Source of the DNA: Lichina pygmaea
Lineage: Eukaryota > Ascomycota > Lichinomycetes > Lichinales > Lichinaceae
DNA length: 64,000 bases
Direction of reading: 5' to 3'
Assembly (NCBI GenBank): GCA_963422465.1
Contig: OY730175.1
Coordinates: forward strand, 2,108,001 to 2,172,000
This document shows, one piece after another, positions 23,110 to 35,029 of this stretch (its first letter is position 1; every line of letters begins with the position of its first letter). The notes under the pieces were generated by a model. The model was not told the DNA's origin and made no database searches. It was given only the letters and a program-made list of their open reading frames with translations. A program made the translations under genes and the position numbers.

Positions 23110-24269
23110 ATGGCCATCATCATCTCCCCCCCAGCCCCTGCTGCTCAGGACAATGGTCCTCGGTCGTCAGACGACGAAGATGAAGGCACATACGATCGCG
23201 AAGGCGATGTCCAGATGGCCGAGGCTGGAGCAGCGGGAAGACGCAGAGCTGCTCGATCGGTAGTGACGCCTGGCGAGATCATCACCGACGATCCTCAGTG
23301 GATGCGGTACGCTCGACACAACATACGTCGAGATGGACCAACCGCTGAAACGTTGATAGCGGACATGGCACTTTCGTACTTGCCGATACTACAAGTATAG
23401 TAGCCACCGTGGCCGGTACGGTGCAGAAGACGAATAAACTGCTCTCTGTGAGGCCGCTGCGTGCGAGATACACCCCGGAGATTGGAGACCTCGTGGTTGG
23501 ACGTATCGTTGAGGTATGAACTAGGTGCCGGCTCACACGGCTGTAAAGGCGACGCTGAGAGAAGGAATAGGTGCAGACGAGGCGCTGGCGCGTTGACGTC
23601 TCGGCGCCTCTGCTTGCCGCTCTCCCTCTGAGCGCCATCAACCTGCCCGGTGGCATCCTGCGCAAGAGAACATCGACGGACGAGCTGCAGATTCGCACCT
23701 TCTTCTCCGAAGGCGACCTGCTCGTGGCCGAGGTGCAAGCCGTACATCAGGATGGCTCTGCCTCGCTGCACACGAGGAGTCTGAAATATGGAAAGCTGCG
23801 CAACGGCGTCTTCCTCTCGGTCTCCGGCGTTGGCGGCGGCGGCGGCGTCGTGCGGTCCAGAAGACACGTCTGGACCGTGAGCACCGCCAACGAAGGCGGA
23901 GAGGTCGATGTCGTGCTCGGCGTCAACGGGTACATCTGGATCGCCAAACACAGCAGGGAGACGGCCACGCCAAACTCGGTCTCGATCACGCGACTGGAGG
24001 AGACGGTCAGCAACTCCATCTACTCGTCTCAGAACGACGAGATCGGCGCCGCCACGAGAAGGGAGATCGCGAGGCTCTCTGGATGCATCACGGCCCTCGT
24101 CGAGAACGGCGTCCGGGTGGACGAGGACATGGCCACCAGGGCCTACGAGGCCAGCATCGAGATCTCTTTCGAGGCCGATCGAGACGATGCGAAGCAGAAC
24201 CCCGACTATCTGGGAGGAGAGCGGGGCAGGCGGGTCGTGGAGCTGACCTTGGGCGCCATGCGGGAGTGA
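23110..24269 (+). CDS. RRP4: Exosome complex cap subunit RRP4 (EXOSC2)
   Basis: Cap protein of the RNA exosome, binding RNA at the entry pore through S1 and KH domains in nucleus and cytoplasm. Exons 23110-23306, 23360-23513, 23571-24269 give 349 aa. Visible: [20 protein letters not shown] split by intron 1, [19 protein letters not shown], the S1 domain [15 protein letters not shown] then RRWRVDV, the conserved [25 protein letters not shown], then the KH-like part [13 protein letters not shown] with GVNG in place of GXXG. Both introns are short (53 and 57 bp) with gctgaaa and gctgaga branch points. The join after WMR restores [10 protein letters not shown]. An acidic N-terminal stretch (SSDDEDEG) is typical of fungal Rrp4. 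Confidence 0.96.
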
Positions 24270-25617
24270 CCCCACCGCGGGGACAGAAGTCCAGATCGCA
24301 GAGATCCGAAGACTCCTCGCAGGAAGGACGTTGACTCAGACTCGACCCTAGATCTATCTACGAATGTAGGTTCTGCAGGTACGTCACTGGCACGCCTTCA
24401 TGTCTGACCAATGTGCCATTGACATTCTCAGCGCATAGGTGCATCAAGACATGGCGAGGACTCTTTGGCACCCTCTTCCTCCATCGCGACGAATGCCTCG
24501 ATGTGTGCTCGACTATCTTTGACTTGCACCGGGAAACAGGGCCAACATCTCGACTCTCCAAGGATAGATCGAGAGGGACAAGCACATGAACTCCCACAAT
24601 ATCTAGGGGTGAGGCAGACTCCGTCAGGCCGCCTGTCACGTGATCGTAGAAGCTGAAGATGGATTCTCTGAATCAATCACAATCGTAGATCAGGGGATGA
24701 AGGCATGCAGCATTTATGACACTCGGTCTTGATGGGCTCTGTACATACGTACATACTGTACGTTACGTACGTACGTAAAGTACGGGGTACTTACAGTACG
24801 TACGTAGATCGGACAATTACTGCCGTACCCCCCTCTACGGAAGTTTTTTGCTCTCATAACCCCTCTTGCTTCAACGCTCCCCTCACTTACCACTGGTACT
24901 TCTACTTTGGTAGCGACCCCGAGTAACGATAAGTACTGCTAAACTTTTGGGGCATCAGCCGCCCCACCGACACAGTCACACAGCCACAGGGATCTCTATC
25001 CCCCCGTGCCCCCCCCCCCCCCCCCCCCAAAACTGATATCCGGCATCAACTGTACTATAGGACTGAGCATCTCGTATAGCTTCTAAAAATCTCCGACCAA
25101 AAAATCACTTGCTGGGTGATTCTGTCAAGACTTATGACATGCATAGCTTGCTCGGCTTGAAGAGCACGAAGAGATACCCAGCTCAAGCTCGTATATGTGA
25201 CTGCTTTACTTCCGTACAGAGTGTACTGTATGTACTTACGTACTGTACCTACCTAAGCGAAGGGGGCACCCGAGCGGGAGTACGAAGATACATCTGCAGC
25301 CCCTATTCAAGGCATAGCCTCGGTGACCACCAATAAGGGGTGACTGAAAGGCCAACCGGCAGTCACGTGACATTATCAGTTCAGACGATCTCCAAACGCC
25401 AAAATGCCAACCTCCAACGAAGGAGGAGCCTCATCGGGGGTTAGGTCGGCACCCGTGACCAAGATGTCAGATTCTCTTCACGCGTATCCAGCCAACGCTC
25501 GGATGCCACGACCTTCCCGCCACCCAGGCGGATAAAACCCACAACACCCACCACAAATACCACGTCGTCGTCTACCATCCGACTACCTCGTACCACCAAT
25601 ACACCGCAGTCACCGAC
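24270..25617. other. Intergenic region between RRP4 and IEC3
   Basis: Contains RRP4 3' flank, a dense cluster of TACGTAC words (24741-24807), a C run (25009-25028) and another GTAC cluster (25215-25252). The IEC3 promoter should lie in the last few hundred bases, with ataaaac near 25533 as a weak TATA candidate. Confidence 0.6.
24741..24807. repeat. TACGTAC palindrome cluster
   Basis: Within 67 bp the words tacgtac, gtacgta and tactgtac occur repeatedly in overlapping array. The same motif family is scattered over most spacers of the left half. Confidence 0.9.
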
Positions 25618-27125
25618 ATGCAGCGCTCTCGTTCGTCGGACAGCCCGTCGGCCGAACAGCAGGCGGATGGGCGACCGAAGTACAAGTCGTGGAGGTAAGA
25701 GACCGTTTCGTCAAACCTTCGGCGATGAACATCTACTGACAGGGTCTGGCGCGCAGGAAGAAATATCGCAAGATCCGGGTCGTGTACGACCGAAAGTCGA
25801 GGGAGAGCGACGACCTCTGCAAGATGGAGCTGAAAGCGACCGCCACGATCCGGCGGCTGGCCGAGGAGAACGAGTACGTGACGTCGATGGGGAGGCACGT
25901 CTCGGTCGGTGCCGCGACGCTGACGGCTCACCTCTGCAGTCAATTGCTCGAGTTTCTGCTCGATTACAACGAACTCGAGACGGTCCGGCCTCGAAACCTC
26001 GTCGACCTCGCCGTCGATACGGCCGACCCAAAGCCGACGAGGGCGGCCAAGACGCTAGACTACGAACGGATCCCGACGCCGCCGCCAGAAGCTAATGTGC
26101 CGGACGAAGGCAGTCCGTCTCGGGTCGCGTTGCAGCACGCCCAGGTCAGCGCCGCCCGAGCACGACACATCGCGAAGCTCATCCAGGGCGAGAAGGACTC
26201 GCCCAACGACCTCGTCGCGCTGCTTCACGTGCCGCACTCGAGGTCTGTGGCGCTCGCGAGCAAGCACATGTCGGAAGAGCTCTGCCCGGGTCCGAACCCG
26301 CCCACGTATCTCGCGCCGGCGCAGGAAGACGAGTATCTGGACGCGATGGACAAGGCGCTGGCTAGTCGCTCTTCGTCCGCCCTGAACGGGGGCAGATCTT
26401 CGCTCATCCCGGGCAGCGCGGCCAAGGCGCACATGTCGCAGACGGAGCGAGACCGCGACGAAGAACGAGAGGTTGCTCTCCGGAACCCAGTGTCGGTATA
26501 CAACTGGCTGCGTCGGAACCAGCCGCAGGTCTTTCTTCAGGACAAGGAAGCCGGGCCCGGCGAGAAGACCAACGGCGGCAAGGCCGACGGCGCGTCCACC
26601 GCCGGTGCCGTTGCGACACCGTCCGAGAAACCTGTCGCAGCGACGACGAGCAAGCCGGCGCGCGGCACCGCCAAACGGGCGAGCAGCGCTGCGAACAAGA
26701 ACATGGTCGATGCGCTTCCGCCGGAGTACATTGACGACGACGGCGTGCTACACGGTGGCCACGCCGAGACCTCCACACCGGCTGCGTCGGCCGCCGCGGC
26801 CGCGGCGGCCGCGGCAAGCAGCAAGGGCAAGCGGAAGCGCGAGGAAGACCCGGGATACCGGCCCAAGGGAGGCAGTTCGTCCCGACCCAGCAAGAAGAAG
26901 AGGAAGAGCGGCGGTGGGAAGGCCAACGGCAAGGGCGACCGCGACCGCGACCGGGACCACGACGGCGATGAGGTCGGGATGGACTCGCCTGCGGCAGACG
27001 GTGGTGGTAGCAGCACGGCAAGAGCAGCACAAGGCTCCAGCCGGTCGAAGAAGGCCGTGGCGTCGTCGACGGCGGGTCGGAGAAGCACGGCGCACGCGCG
27101 GGTTGCTGCCGCGGCGGGCGACTAA
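25618..27125 (+). CDS. IEC3: INO80 chromatin-remodelling complex subunit, IEC3 family
   Basis: Recognised from the N-terminal IEC3 domain: KYKSWRKKYRKIRVVYDRK, MELKATATIRRLAEEN and, after splicing, NDQLLEFLLDYNE. Iec3 is a fungal INO80 subunit described in fission yeast; nuclear. Exons 25618-25694, 25757-25873, 25940-27125 give 459 aa. The 66-bp second intron is in frame but has gtacgt, gctgac and cag and restores EENDQLLEF. The middle has a proline motif IPTPPPEA and helical segments (QVSAARARHIAKLIQGE). The C-terminal third is disordered: an Ala run (AAAAAAAAA near 26790), KGKRKREED, a KKKRK basic cluster likely to serve as a nuclear signal, and alternating Asp/Arg. Confidence 0.92.
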
Positions 27126-28590
27126 TGATCAACTGATCAGTTTGTCTTCTGCGGAGATGTCTCTGCAGGACCCAACTGTCCCTATTTCCTCTACTTTCTC
27201 TCCTTTCTCCCCTTTTTCTCTTGTGGTCATTTTCAAGACAGACAAAGCCAGGTCATCAAGACAAGGACGAGATCATCAAGACAAACAAGGTCACTCGTAC
27301 TTGTACGGGAGTGTCGGTGTACGGGGGTTATATCACTCTGGTTGCGAGCAAATAAACGTCCGTCTTCGTTACTCTACTATACTGTCGCACTGGCACTCTG
27401 GCACTTCCACCACTCTGCCACTCTGCCACCTACTGTACATACATACCGTACCGCAAAAGCAGTGCCATCAGTATCCCCATGGGCCAGCGATTTTTGTTTT
27501 CATTTTATTATAATCAGCGCTTGGATACATCGCCGACCTTCCGTACTGTACAGTAGGCCACCGATTCACAAGATCACGTTGATTGCAGTACAGTACTTGG
27601 CTATAGATCTATTGTAACGTTTATCGTCGAGCGGAGAATTCTTGTGGTGGGAAGTTGTAGTCGGTTGCTTTCACATTGAAGATGATGGGATGGGTTGGTG
27701 GGTGGTGGGTAGGAGATGGTCGGTGGGTGGTAGATGTTGGGAGGCTGGGTGTTTGAGTGCTGGATAGTCAATCGTGAATAGTGGAGAGTGAAGAGTGCAT
27801 GGTGAAGAGTGCATGGTGGAGAAGAAGTGAGATGCTCGAAAGTGATCATACCAGACTCTACCAGTACAGTACATCTGTACAAGAGGGGACGGCTGAGCTT
27901 TACCAGAGCTTGACTAGATGACTAGAGCATGGTTAGAGCATGAGTGACAGACAGACAGAGACAGAGACAGAGACAGACTGACCGAGACCGACAAACAGAC
28001 AGACGAACAGACTCAGGAGCAGGCTGACAAGGAAGAATCTCGGATCGAATTGGATTGGATCAGACGGTGTTGGATTGAAAGTAGATGTACGTGCGAATAT
28101 ATGTTGATCTTGCGTGAGATGGATGTGCAGGAGATGGATGAGCGTGATATGAGTGCGCACGAGACAGATGGGCTCCCGGCCAAGACTACATAGAGCGCTA
28201 GACCGACAGGACCAATGACGCCAATGAGACCACCCGACGCCAGAGAGACTACTGACCACGAAAAGACTGTCGACTCCAAGAAGACGCATGACTTCGATGT
28301 GACTATTGACTTCACGGAGACACATTCGGACGATACAAGAAAGGGAGAGGTAGGATGAAGAAGGGAGTTGAAAAGACGAGACAAGGGGCAAGGATGGGAT
28401 GGGATGGGATGGGAAGAGGGAGCAGGGTAACACAGGATGACAGGTCGAAGACTGAGTAGGACGGGAAAGGCAGCAGGATGGAACAGGAACGATAGGTCAA
28501 AGACAGGTCAAAGACAGAACAGCATGGAGAAAAGGAGCACGACGGGACAGGAGTGACTGGTCCAGGGCTGAGAGGGTCTCGATAGAAACT
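27126..28590. other. Convergent 3' region between IEC3 and the OSH3-like gene
   Basis: Two genes point into this region. It contains purine-rich imperfect minisatellites: ggtgggtgg-type (27680-27740), agtg/gtgaagagtgcatggt duplications (27780-27820), gacagagacagag repeats (27945-27980) and gggatgggat repeats (28392-28415). No supportable gene. Confidence 0.65.
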
Positions 28591-30086
28591 TCAGACATCA
28601 AAGAGAGGAACGACGTCGGTCCATTCGCCCCGCTGTCGCTCATCCCAGTATCCCGACCGACCCGTCTTCAGTCGCCACAGATGTGCGTCGTCGCCGGCGT
28701 CGGACCCGTTCGTCGCTGTCGATGGCCCTGCTCCTCCGCGCCGAGGATGGTGGGAACGGCGGCGGCGGCGATGACGACGGTGACGACCGTCGCCGTCGTC
28801 GTCGTCCTCGCTGTCATCGTCGTCATCGCTCCGGTCGCTCTCGAAGAGGCGGCCCTCGACAGAGACCCTCTCGAACCATCGAGGCTCCCATTCCCGGCCT
28901 CGTTCCTCCTCCTGCCGGCGCCGCGCCCGTTGGCCCTCCTCGAGCCGCTTCTTGACCGTCTCGGCCGTGTCGAGATCGCCCCGCTCGGCCGCGCGCTGGT
29001 CCGGTCGCAGGCGGCTGTCCGTGGGCGGTAGACGGCCGGCCTCGACCGCCGTCGTCTCGTTGAGCGAGGCCGCGAACGTCGTCAGGCCGTAGTGCCTCGG
29101 CGCCTCCGCCACGAGCGCGTCCGCCTGCCAGATCGTCTGGCTCGTGTCGGCCCCGTCGCGCGTCAGCCAGAGCGACGACGTCCACTTGCCCGCGAGGCCC
29201 GGCGACAGCTCGCGCCCGTCCTCGCCGAAGGCCCGCACCGTCACCTCCTCGCTGCGGCCGGAGAACATGCCCTTGGACTTGAACGTCGCGACCGCCTTCT
29301 CGCCCGTCCTCTCGTTGCTCACCGCCATCGTGCCCACGGGCTCGACGTACTTCTCGCCCGCGATGAGATTGCGCAGGTAGCAGGTGGCGTTGGTCCAGCT
29401 GAAGAGCTCGCCAGTGCCGTGCAGCACCACCCGCGCCGTGCCGTCGGTGATCAGCTCGGCCAACTTGCCCCAGAACTTCTGCGTCGGCGTCGAGCACTGC
29501 GTGAAGGTCCAGTCGAAGCTCTCGGCCTGACAGGCGATGCGCACCGGCCGATGCGAGATCTTCTCCGCCAGCAGCCGGAAGCCGCGGTCTTCGCGCACGA
29601 GCTCGTACGTCTCGCCGAGCATCGGGTTGTACGGCTTGCGGATGGCCCGGTCCCTGCAGCGGCAGTTGGCGAGCGACGACACGGCGAAGGCGGTCACGTA
29701 GAGCAGCCGCTCGGTGCTGCTCAAGTCCCCTCTCGTGGCCGCCACGTCCAGCAACGCCGAGTACTCCAGCTGCTCCGACGCTCGCTGCAGCAGCGACAGC
29801 GGTTCGTTGGCCGAGACCGGCATCGATATCGTCGAGAGGTCCTTGCCGACGTTCTTGCGCAGGAAACCAACGAGACTCGGAGGCATCGTCGTGGCCGGCG
29901 GGATGTTGGTCCGTCGCCGCACGGCACCGAACGGCAACGGAGCCAGCGAGTCTGGTCGCACGGGCAACAACGTCTTCTGCAACTTGCCCTCCGAAGGCGT
30001 GCCTTCAAGCCGCTGCGGCGCGTCTCCGTCGCTGCTGGTCGAGGCATCGCAGGCGTCGTCGTCGTGAGACTCTCCTCCGCGCTCGT

Positions 30087-30117
<31 letters not shown>

Positions 30118-31782
30118 ATCGTCGTCGCCGCCGTCGCTATCGTTGATCCGTAGCAGCTGCGAGTCGCCTCCGCCGTCCCCTTCGGCGTCGAAGAACTCGC
30201 TCGACGAGACCGTGTCGATCGACCGTCGAGAGACGGCCGACACCGGTCGTACGGCCCGGCGCTGCCTGTTCTTGACGGTGACCTCGGCAAAGTCGGCGAC
30301 GACGGCGTCCAGGTCCTTCAACAGAGCCCGGCAGTGGCCGTGCATGTTGGCAGGCTCGAGCGACGCTCCGGGAGACGGCTGCGCAGGCAACGGCGCGCTC
30401 GCAAGGCTCGGGCTCTTGACCTGGCCGGACACGTGCCGTCGGAACAGTCCAGACGCAACGTTGCCCGCGCTCGGCTTCCGCTTCCACAATCGGTTCCTGT
30501 CCTTGGTCTGAAAATAGTCGGCCAAGAACGTGTCCGGCGGACTTGCGTCTGCATGCTCCGGCCTCCCCGCGCTGGCTGGCGTCTCCCGGCTCAGCTGCTG
30601 CTTCGTGGCGCCCTCGAGCCGTCGGACGGCATCTCGTATGCCCGCGACGCGTCCCACGAGGGCCTCTATCCGGCTCCAGTCCTGGTGATCGGGAGCGCCG
30701 CTTCCAGTCGAGGCCAACGTCGAGGCCGCGGCCGTCTCGGCGGCGCCCGCGTCCGGGTCGCTGGGGCCCGAGCTCGCGGCTCTCTCGAGGGCCTCTCTCC
30801 AGGCCGCAAACTCGTCCGCGTTCGCGGCCTTCAGATGCCACACTTCCGCCCCCGAATCGACCGAGATCTCACGCGTCTTTGCGTTCGCGGCCATCGCGGC
30901 CAGCGAGAGCGGGATCGCACCGCGCAGAGCCGAAGACTGCTTGTTGTGATAGTAAGACAGCGTCGACGAAGTGAAATCCAGCGAGAAGAAGCGCCGCGCA
31001 TATCCCTGGTGCCGTTTCCGGCGGCGTTTGAGGAGGATGCCCGCAAACTGGGTGGCACGGTTTCCTTCGCCGCGAGGGTCAAGAGACAAGGTCTGGTGGC
31101 CAGAGTCGTTGCAGGCTCCAGATCGCGAACCCGTGTCTCGCAGGGAGTCGGTCGACCCCACCGACCGTGGCGTCGCCGTCGGGCTCGATCTCCCGTTGAC
31201 GCTCGTCGAGCTCGCCGCGGCCAGTCGATTCCGCAAGGGGTGCTGATACTGACTGATGACCGGGGGCGAGCCGGTCGAGTAGGTCATGAGCATGAGCGTG
31301 ACGGTCTTGGATATCTGCTTCGAGAAGGTGTTGTCGAAGACGATGGCGTACATGCCCCCCTGATCGGCCGGGGCGTCGTAGCTGCCCGTGGCCACCTCCT
31401 CGGCCTCGCAACGTCCAATCCACCGCAGCAGTATGAGGCCCAGGCTCTGGAGCTTCCTCGACGCGTTGGACGCGTCATTGCGCGTAGAGGATGCCCGCTG
31501 CGAGCTGGCCTGTTCGGCGTCCAGCTGCGGCGTTGGGGGAGCCTCGACCGTGGCTGCGGCCGATGGGTTGATGCCCGGCGCATTGCCGCCCGGATGCTTA
31601 AAGATGCCCAGGTTGATGGATTTCTTATGCGGCTGGACACTCCAGGACAGCGTTCGATTGCCCGGGACGTTGACCCACCGGACCAGGTACGACTGCTCGG
31701 AAGCCGTTAGCCGGGCCTGTAGACGGGCACATTGCACTCTAGGGTGATTGCCTGCCTTGCTGTGGATCTCCAGCTGCTCCAT
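28591..31782 (-). CDS. OSH3: Oxysterol-binding protein, OSH3-like (GOLD-like, PH, FFAT-like, ORD)
   Basis: Lipid-transfer protein of ER-plasma membrane contacts. From the N-terminus: GOLD-like region (SYLVRWVNV, SWSVQPHKKSI, GGMYAIVFDNTFSKQ); PH domain about residues 226-315 (GILLKRRRKRHQGYARRFF, then LRGAIPLSLAA); FFAT-like EFFDAEG near 508 for binding ER VAP; an Asp run; and the ORD to the end, with LLQRASEQLEYS, NPMLGETYELVRED, and AEKISHRPVRIACQAE in place of the EQVSHHPP fingerprint. Exon 1 is 31782-31756 and exon 2 31692-28591, 1042 aa. The 63-bp intron 31755-31693 uses a GC donor (AAG|GCAGGC), has ggctaac and ends gagcag. It is in frame, but removing it restores the family sequence HSKSYLVRW. 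The basic stretch [14 protein letters not shown] near the C-terminus is unusual. Confidence 0.94.
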
Positions 31783-32778
31783 GTTGTCGATGCCGCCAGC
31801 GTAGTCTTGCTTGCTGCGTCGTGTATCGATTCTCCGTCTCTGGGGGGCACAGCCGGATCAGGGTCGACAGGTCTACGGTGACGAGATCATCTCCGCTTCG
31901 CGCGGGGCCGTTGGCTGCAAGCGCGAGTCGATAGGCTCACGCCTCGCTCTGATAGCTGATGGCAGGCCTCGGAGTAGATTGGAGATCGAAGGCTGTGTCG
32001 GTGGTCACTGGGTAAACAACATTGGCGCACGCACAGGCCGTCCGCTCACGAGGAAAGCCTCGCCGACGACGAGGCTGGAGCCGTATCACACGGTATATGC
32101 GTACGATCTGGGTTGTCTAATTTTGTGGTCGAGATGCCTGCAATGCGGCGTCTTTGCGCCCGCATCTTTCAGCTCCTTCGGGCGTCCGCCAGCTAAGCTA
32201 CTCTGGGTCTATCGTCGGCGTGTTCTCCTCCGTCTTCCTCGTCACTGTGTCTCCACAGACGTATGTACGTACTTACGTACATACGTACGTATGGGTACGA
32301 GGTAGATACTGTACCACGTAAATTAGGCTTGCGTGGTGCGTGGCTCCCGCGGCTGCGTACGGAAGTACATATGTACATGGTTACTTAATCGGGCGACGCT
32401 ACGGGTAAATGTTACTCCGGCACCCCCCCTTTGGAAAGCAACTCCGTTTCACGTGCGCCCCCCGGTCACCGGCTCCCCCTAATTTAGTTGTCCCACAATC
32501 GAAGCCCTACATTCGACTTTGCCCTAGTCGTTGACATCTTGCATATTCGCCATCAGACCAACTATCAGTCTACTGAACGCCGCTGAATATGCAACTCCCT
32601 TTGCCGCCGACATTACAACTTTTCACCATAGACCGTGGACGACGCTTGCAACCTTGTTTCCTGGACGCAGAAGTAAGCGGCTACACTCAAGTCAGACACT
32701 CATGTCGCCGACGATATTGTGCGCAGTTATAGCGTATATCTCTTGATCTGCGTCGTGCCCCGACGCACCGGCATCACC
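31783..32778. other. Divergent promoter region between OSH3-like and IFRD genes
   Basis: About 1 kb shared by two divergently read genes. A GTAC palindrome cluster (32261-32300) sits near the middle. No gene. Confidence 0.6.
32261..32300. repeat. TACGTAC palindrome cluster
   Basis: gtatgtacgtacttacgtac followed by atacgtacgtatgg: alternating TACGTA words over 40 bp, nearly self-complementary throughout. Confidence 0.9.
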
Positions 32779-34365
32779 ATGCCAGATCTTCGAAGACAGG
32801 TCTTTGAGAGCAAAAAGACCGTCTCGCGCAAAGCCTTGTCGAGGCAGAGCTCGCGCGACACGTCTCCAGCGCCCTCCCGGCCGGCGTCGAGAAGCCACTC
32901 GCGGAACCCGAGCAGACAACCTTCGGACGAGGAGGATGGCAACCTCAGCGATGAGACAACCTGGAGGCAAGTCTTCCGTCCGAGGATCGACATTGTGTCG
33001 TCGGTCGAGAGTTCTTGATATGACGTCACGAGTCGCGATGCTCACGGCACACGCGCACAGTGTCAACTCGATCGACGAGATGCTTGCCAGCGACGAGGCT
33101 GAGCTGCAGTCGGAAACGTGGCGACAGGATCTGGAGGGGCTGATCGAGCAGATCCTCGATCGGAAGAGGAGCAGCGTTGCGGGACGAGAGCAGACGCTGA
33201 CGGCCTTCAACCGGCTCGCCATGGCGCGATACGTGCACGAGGAGCTGCAGGGCAAAACGGAGCAGATCGCGAGAGCGCTGCTCAAGAGCCTGAAGGCGAA
33301 ATCCAGCGAGAAGGAGGCGAGTCTTGCTCTGAAGGGTATGCCCGCTCCGTCCGCACAGGCTGTCGACATTCTGACGCCGGAGACATTCAGCGCTGGCTCT
33401 GATCATGATCACCGATCCGTCGGATGCCGCCTACGAGCTGATGAATGCGCCGTTGAAGGACGTCGTCGGCGACCACGCCTCGCCGATGGTCAAGGCGGCT
33501 GCCATCCACACGCTCGGCGCGAGCACGTTCTTCGGTGGTGCGGCCTCGACCGAGGTTGTCGAACTCATGGACTTTCTTCTCGAGATTGTCGAGACGGACG
33601 GTGCCGGCGTCGATGCCACCGACTCGGGGCCTGTCGTCACGGCCGCGCTGGAGGAATGGGGCTTCCTTGCGACCCAGATCGAGGATCTCGAGCAAGAGAG
33701 CAGCGAGGCGATGGAAGCGCTGACGGATCAGCTGCAGAGCAGCGACACGCACGTCCAGGTTGCAGCGGGCGAGGACGTTGCCTTGCTGTTCGAGAAGTCC
33801 TTCACCGAGATGGAGGACGGCGAGAGCGACCCGGAGGATGCGGATGAGGACTTCGAAGCCGACACGACCCCGGGCACGCCTAAGCTGGTGAAGCGCTACG
33901 ACGTCTGCCGCAACGTCGGGCAGCTGAAGCAGCGCCTCTCGTCGCTCGCGTCCGTCTCGGGCAAGCGATTGTCGAAGAAGGACAAGAAGTCGCTGCACAC
34001 GAACTTTGCCGACATCCTCAACAGCGTCGAGAACCCGACACGCGGTCCGCGCTACCAGAACGCCCTGAACCAGGAGACGGGCAAGCGGTACGGCAGCCGC
34101 TTGGTCGTCCGCATCCACCGCACCGGCGTCATGAGGATCGACAAGTGGTGGAAGTTGCATCGACTGCGTGCCCTTCGCCGTGTCCTCGGCGGAGGCTTCA
34201 TGGTGCACTACGAGAAGAATTCGGTGGTGTTTGAGAGTCTTCCGTGAGTTGTCACTCGAATCACTCGTGCTCTCGCGCCATCTTCTCCGAGGTCTCTTCT
34301 CAGCGCTGACATGATCACCCCTCTCCTGCTTCTTTCGTAGCATCATGATCATGAACGACAAGTAG
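32779..34365 (+). CDS. IFRD-family protein (interferon-related developmental regulator)
   Basis: Armadillo-like protein of the IFRD1/IFRD2 family. Animal members act in transcription co-regulation and IFRD2 binds idle ribosomes; the fungal role is not established. Exons 32779-32966, 33061-33335, 33391-34243, 34341-34365 give 446 aa. The S/R-rich head (SRQSSRDTSPAPSRPASRS) is followed by SIDEMLASDEAEL, DRKRSSVAGREQTL and ALEEWGFLATQIEDLEQ (IFRD repeat domain). An acidic stretch precedes the C-terminal IFRD_C motif LNQETGKRYGSRLVVRIHR. Intron 1 uses AG|GCAAGT (GC donor). The last intron is inferred from a perfect CC|GTGAGT donor, a gctgac branch point and a tttcgtag acceptor, adding IMIMNDK. 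If unspliced, the protein ends at the TGA at 34245-34247 (439 aa). Confidence 0.9.
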
Positions 34366-35029
34366 AAGAACACGAGCATGGATCGCGAGCCAAATACCCA
34401 AAGGGTCAAATAAAAGTTCAGAAAGCACTTCTTTCGACGGGGACTAGTACAGGTTTTGCACAAGAGAGATACATCTCTTTGTTGGGTCTACATGGAGTAG
34501 CCGTCACTTTCCTAATGTTCATCACCGTCGTCACCATCATCATCGTCCTATTCATTACCATCAGCCATCATCAGCACTCCCCTCTCCTATAGAAGAGTAT
34601 ACTACCAGACATCAAACAATCATCATACCCAAGTGTGGCCTATACTCTCATTCTTCTTGTGACCTTACCTCGCTCTTCATTAAATCCATTAGAATAGACT
34701 GAAGACATGGGACTCCACACAGTGTTCTGTAGAGACAGGTTTTTGAGGCAACTCTGTACAGTGCTGTATAAATGTACTTGTACACTGTAACCTGAGGGGG
34801 GAGGGGGGGGGGAAGGGAAGTGCTGTTAACTGAAAAACTGTTATTTGACAGACTGTGAGTTGGAATAACTTAGTTAGCTGGTGATTGTGGGTTGAAACAA
34901 GTAGTGAAGTTAGCCTGGTGAGCTGGTACAAGTAGTATTATGTGGTGAAGTGTAAAGTATTCTGTATAGAGTGAGTCTGTAGTTAAGTGTTGTGTAGTGA
35001 GCCGTCATGTAGGAAGCTGTCATATTGAT
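34366..35029. other. Intergenic region, AT-richer
   Basis: 3' flank of the IFRD gene with CATC/ATCATC repeats (34525-34560), a purine G-rich tract (34794-34820) and short repeated words gttgtgtag/gtgaag. No gene. Confidence 0.6.

Noticed and set aside
30334-31710. Plus-strand frame of 458 codons opposite OSH3
   Set aside because: The minus strand here codes clear GOLD, PH and OSBP sequence. The plus frame is a GC-rich shadow.
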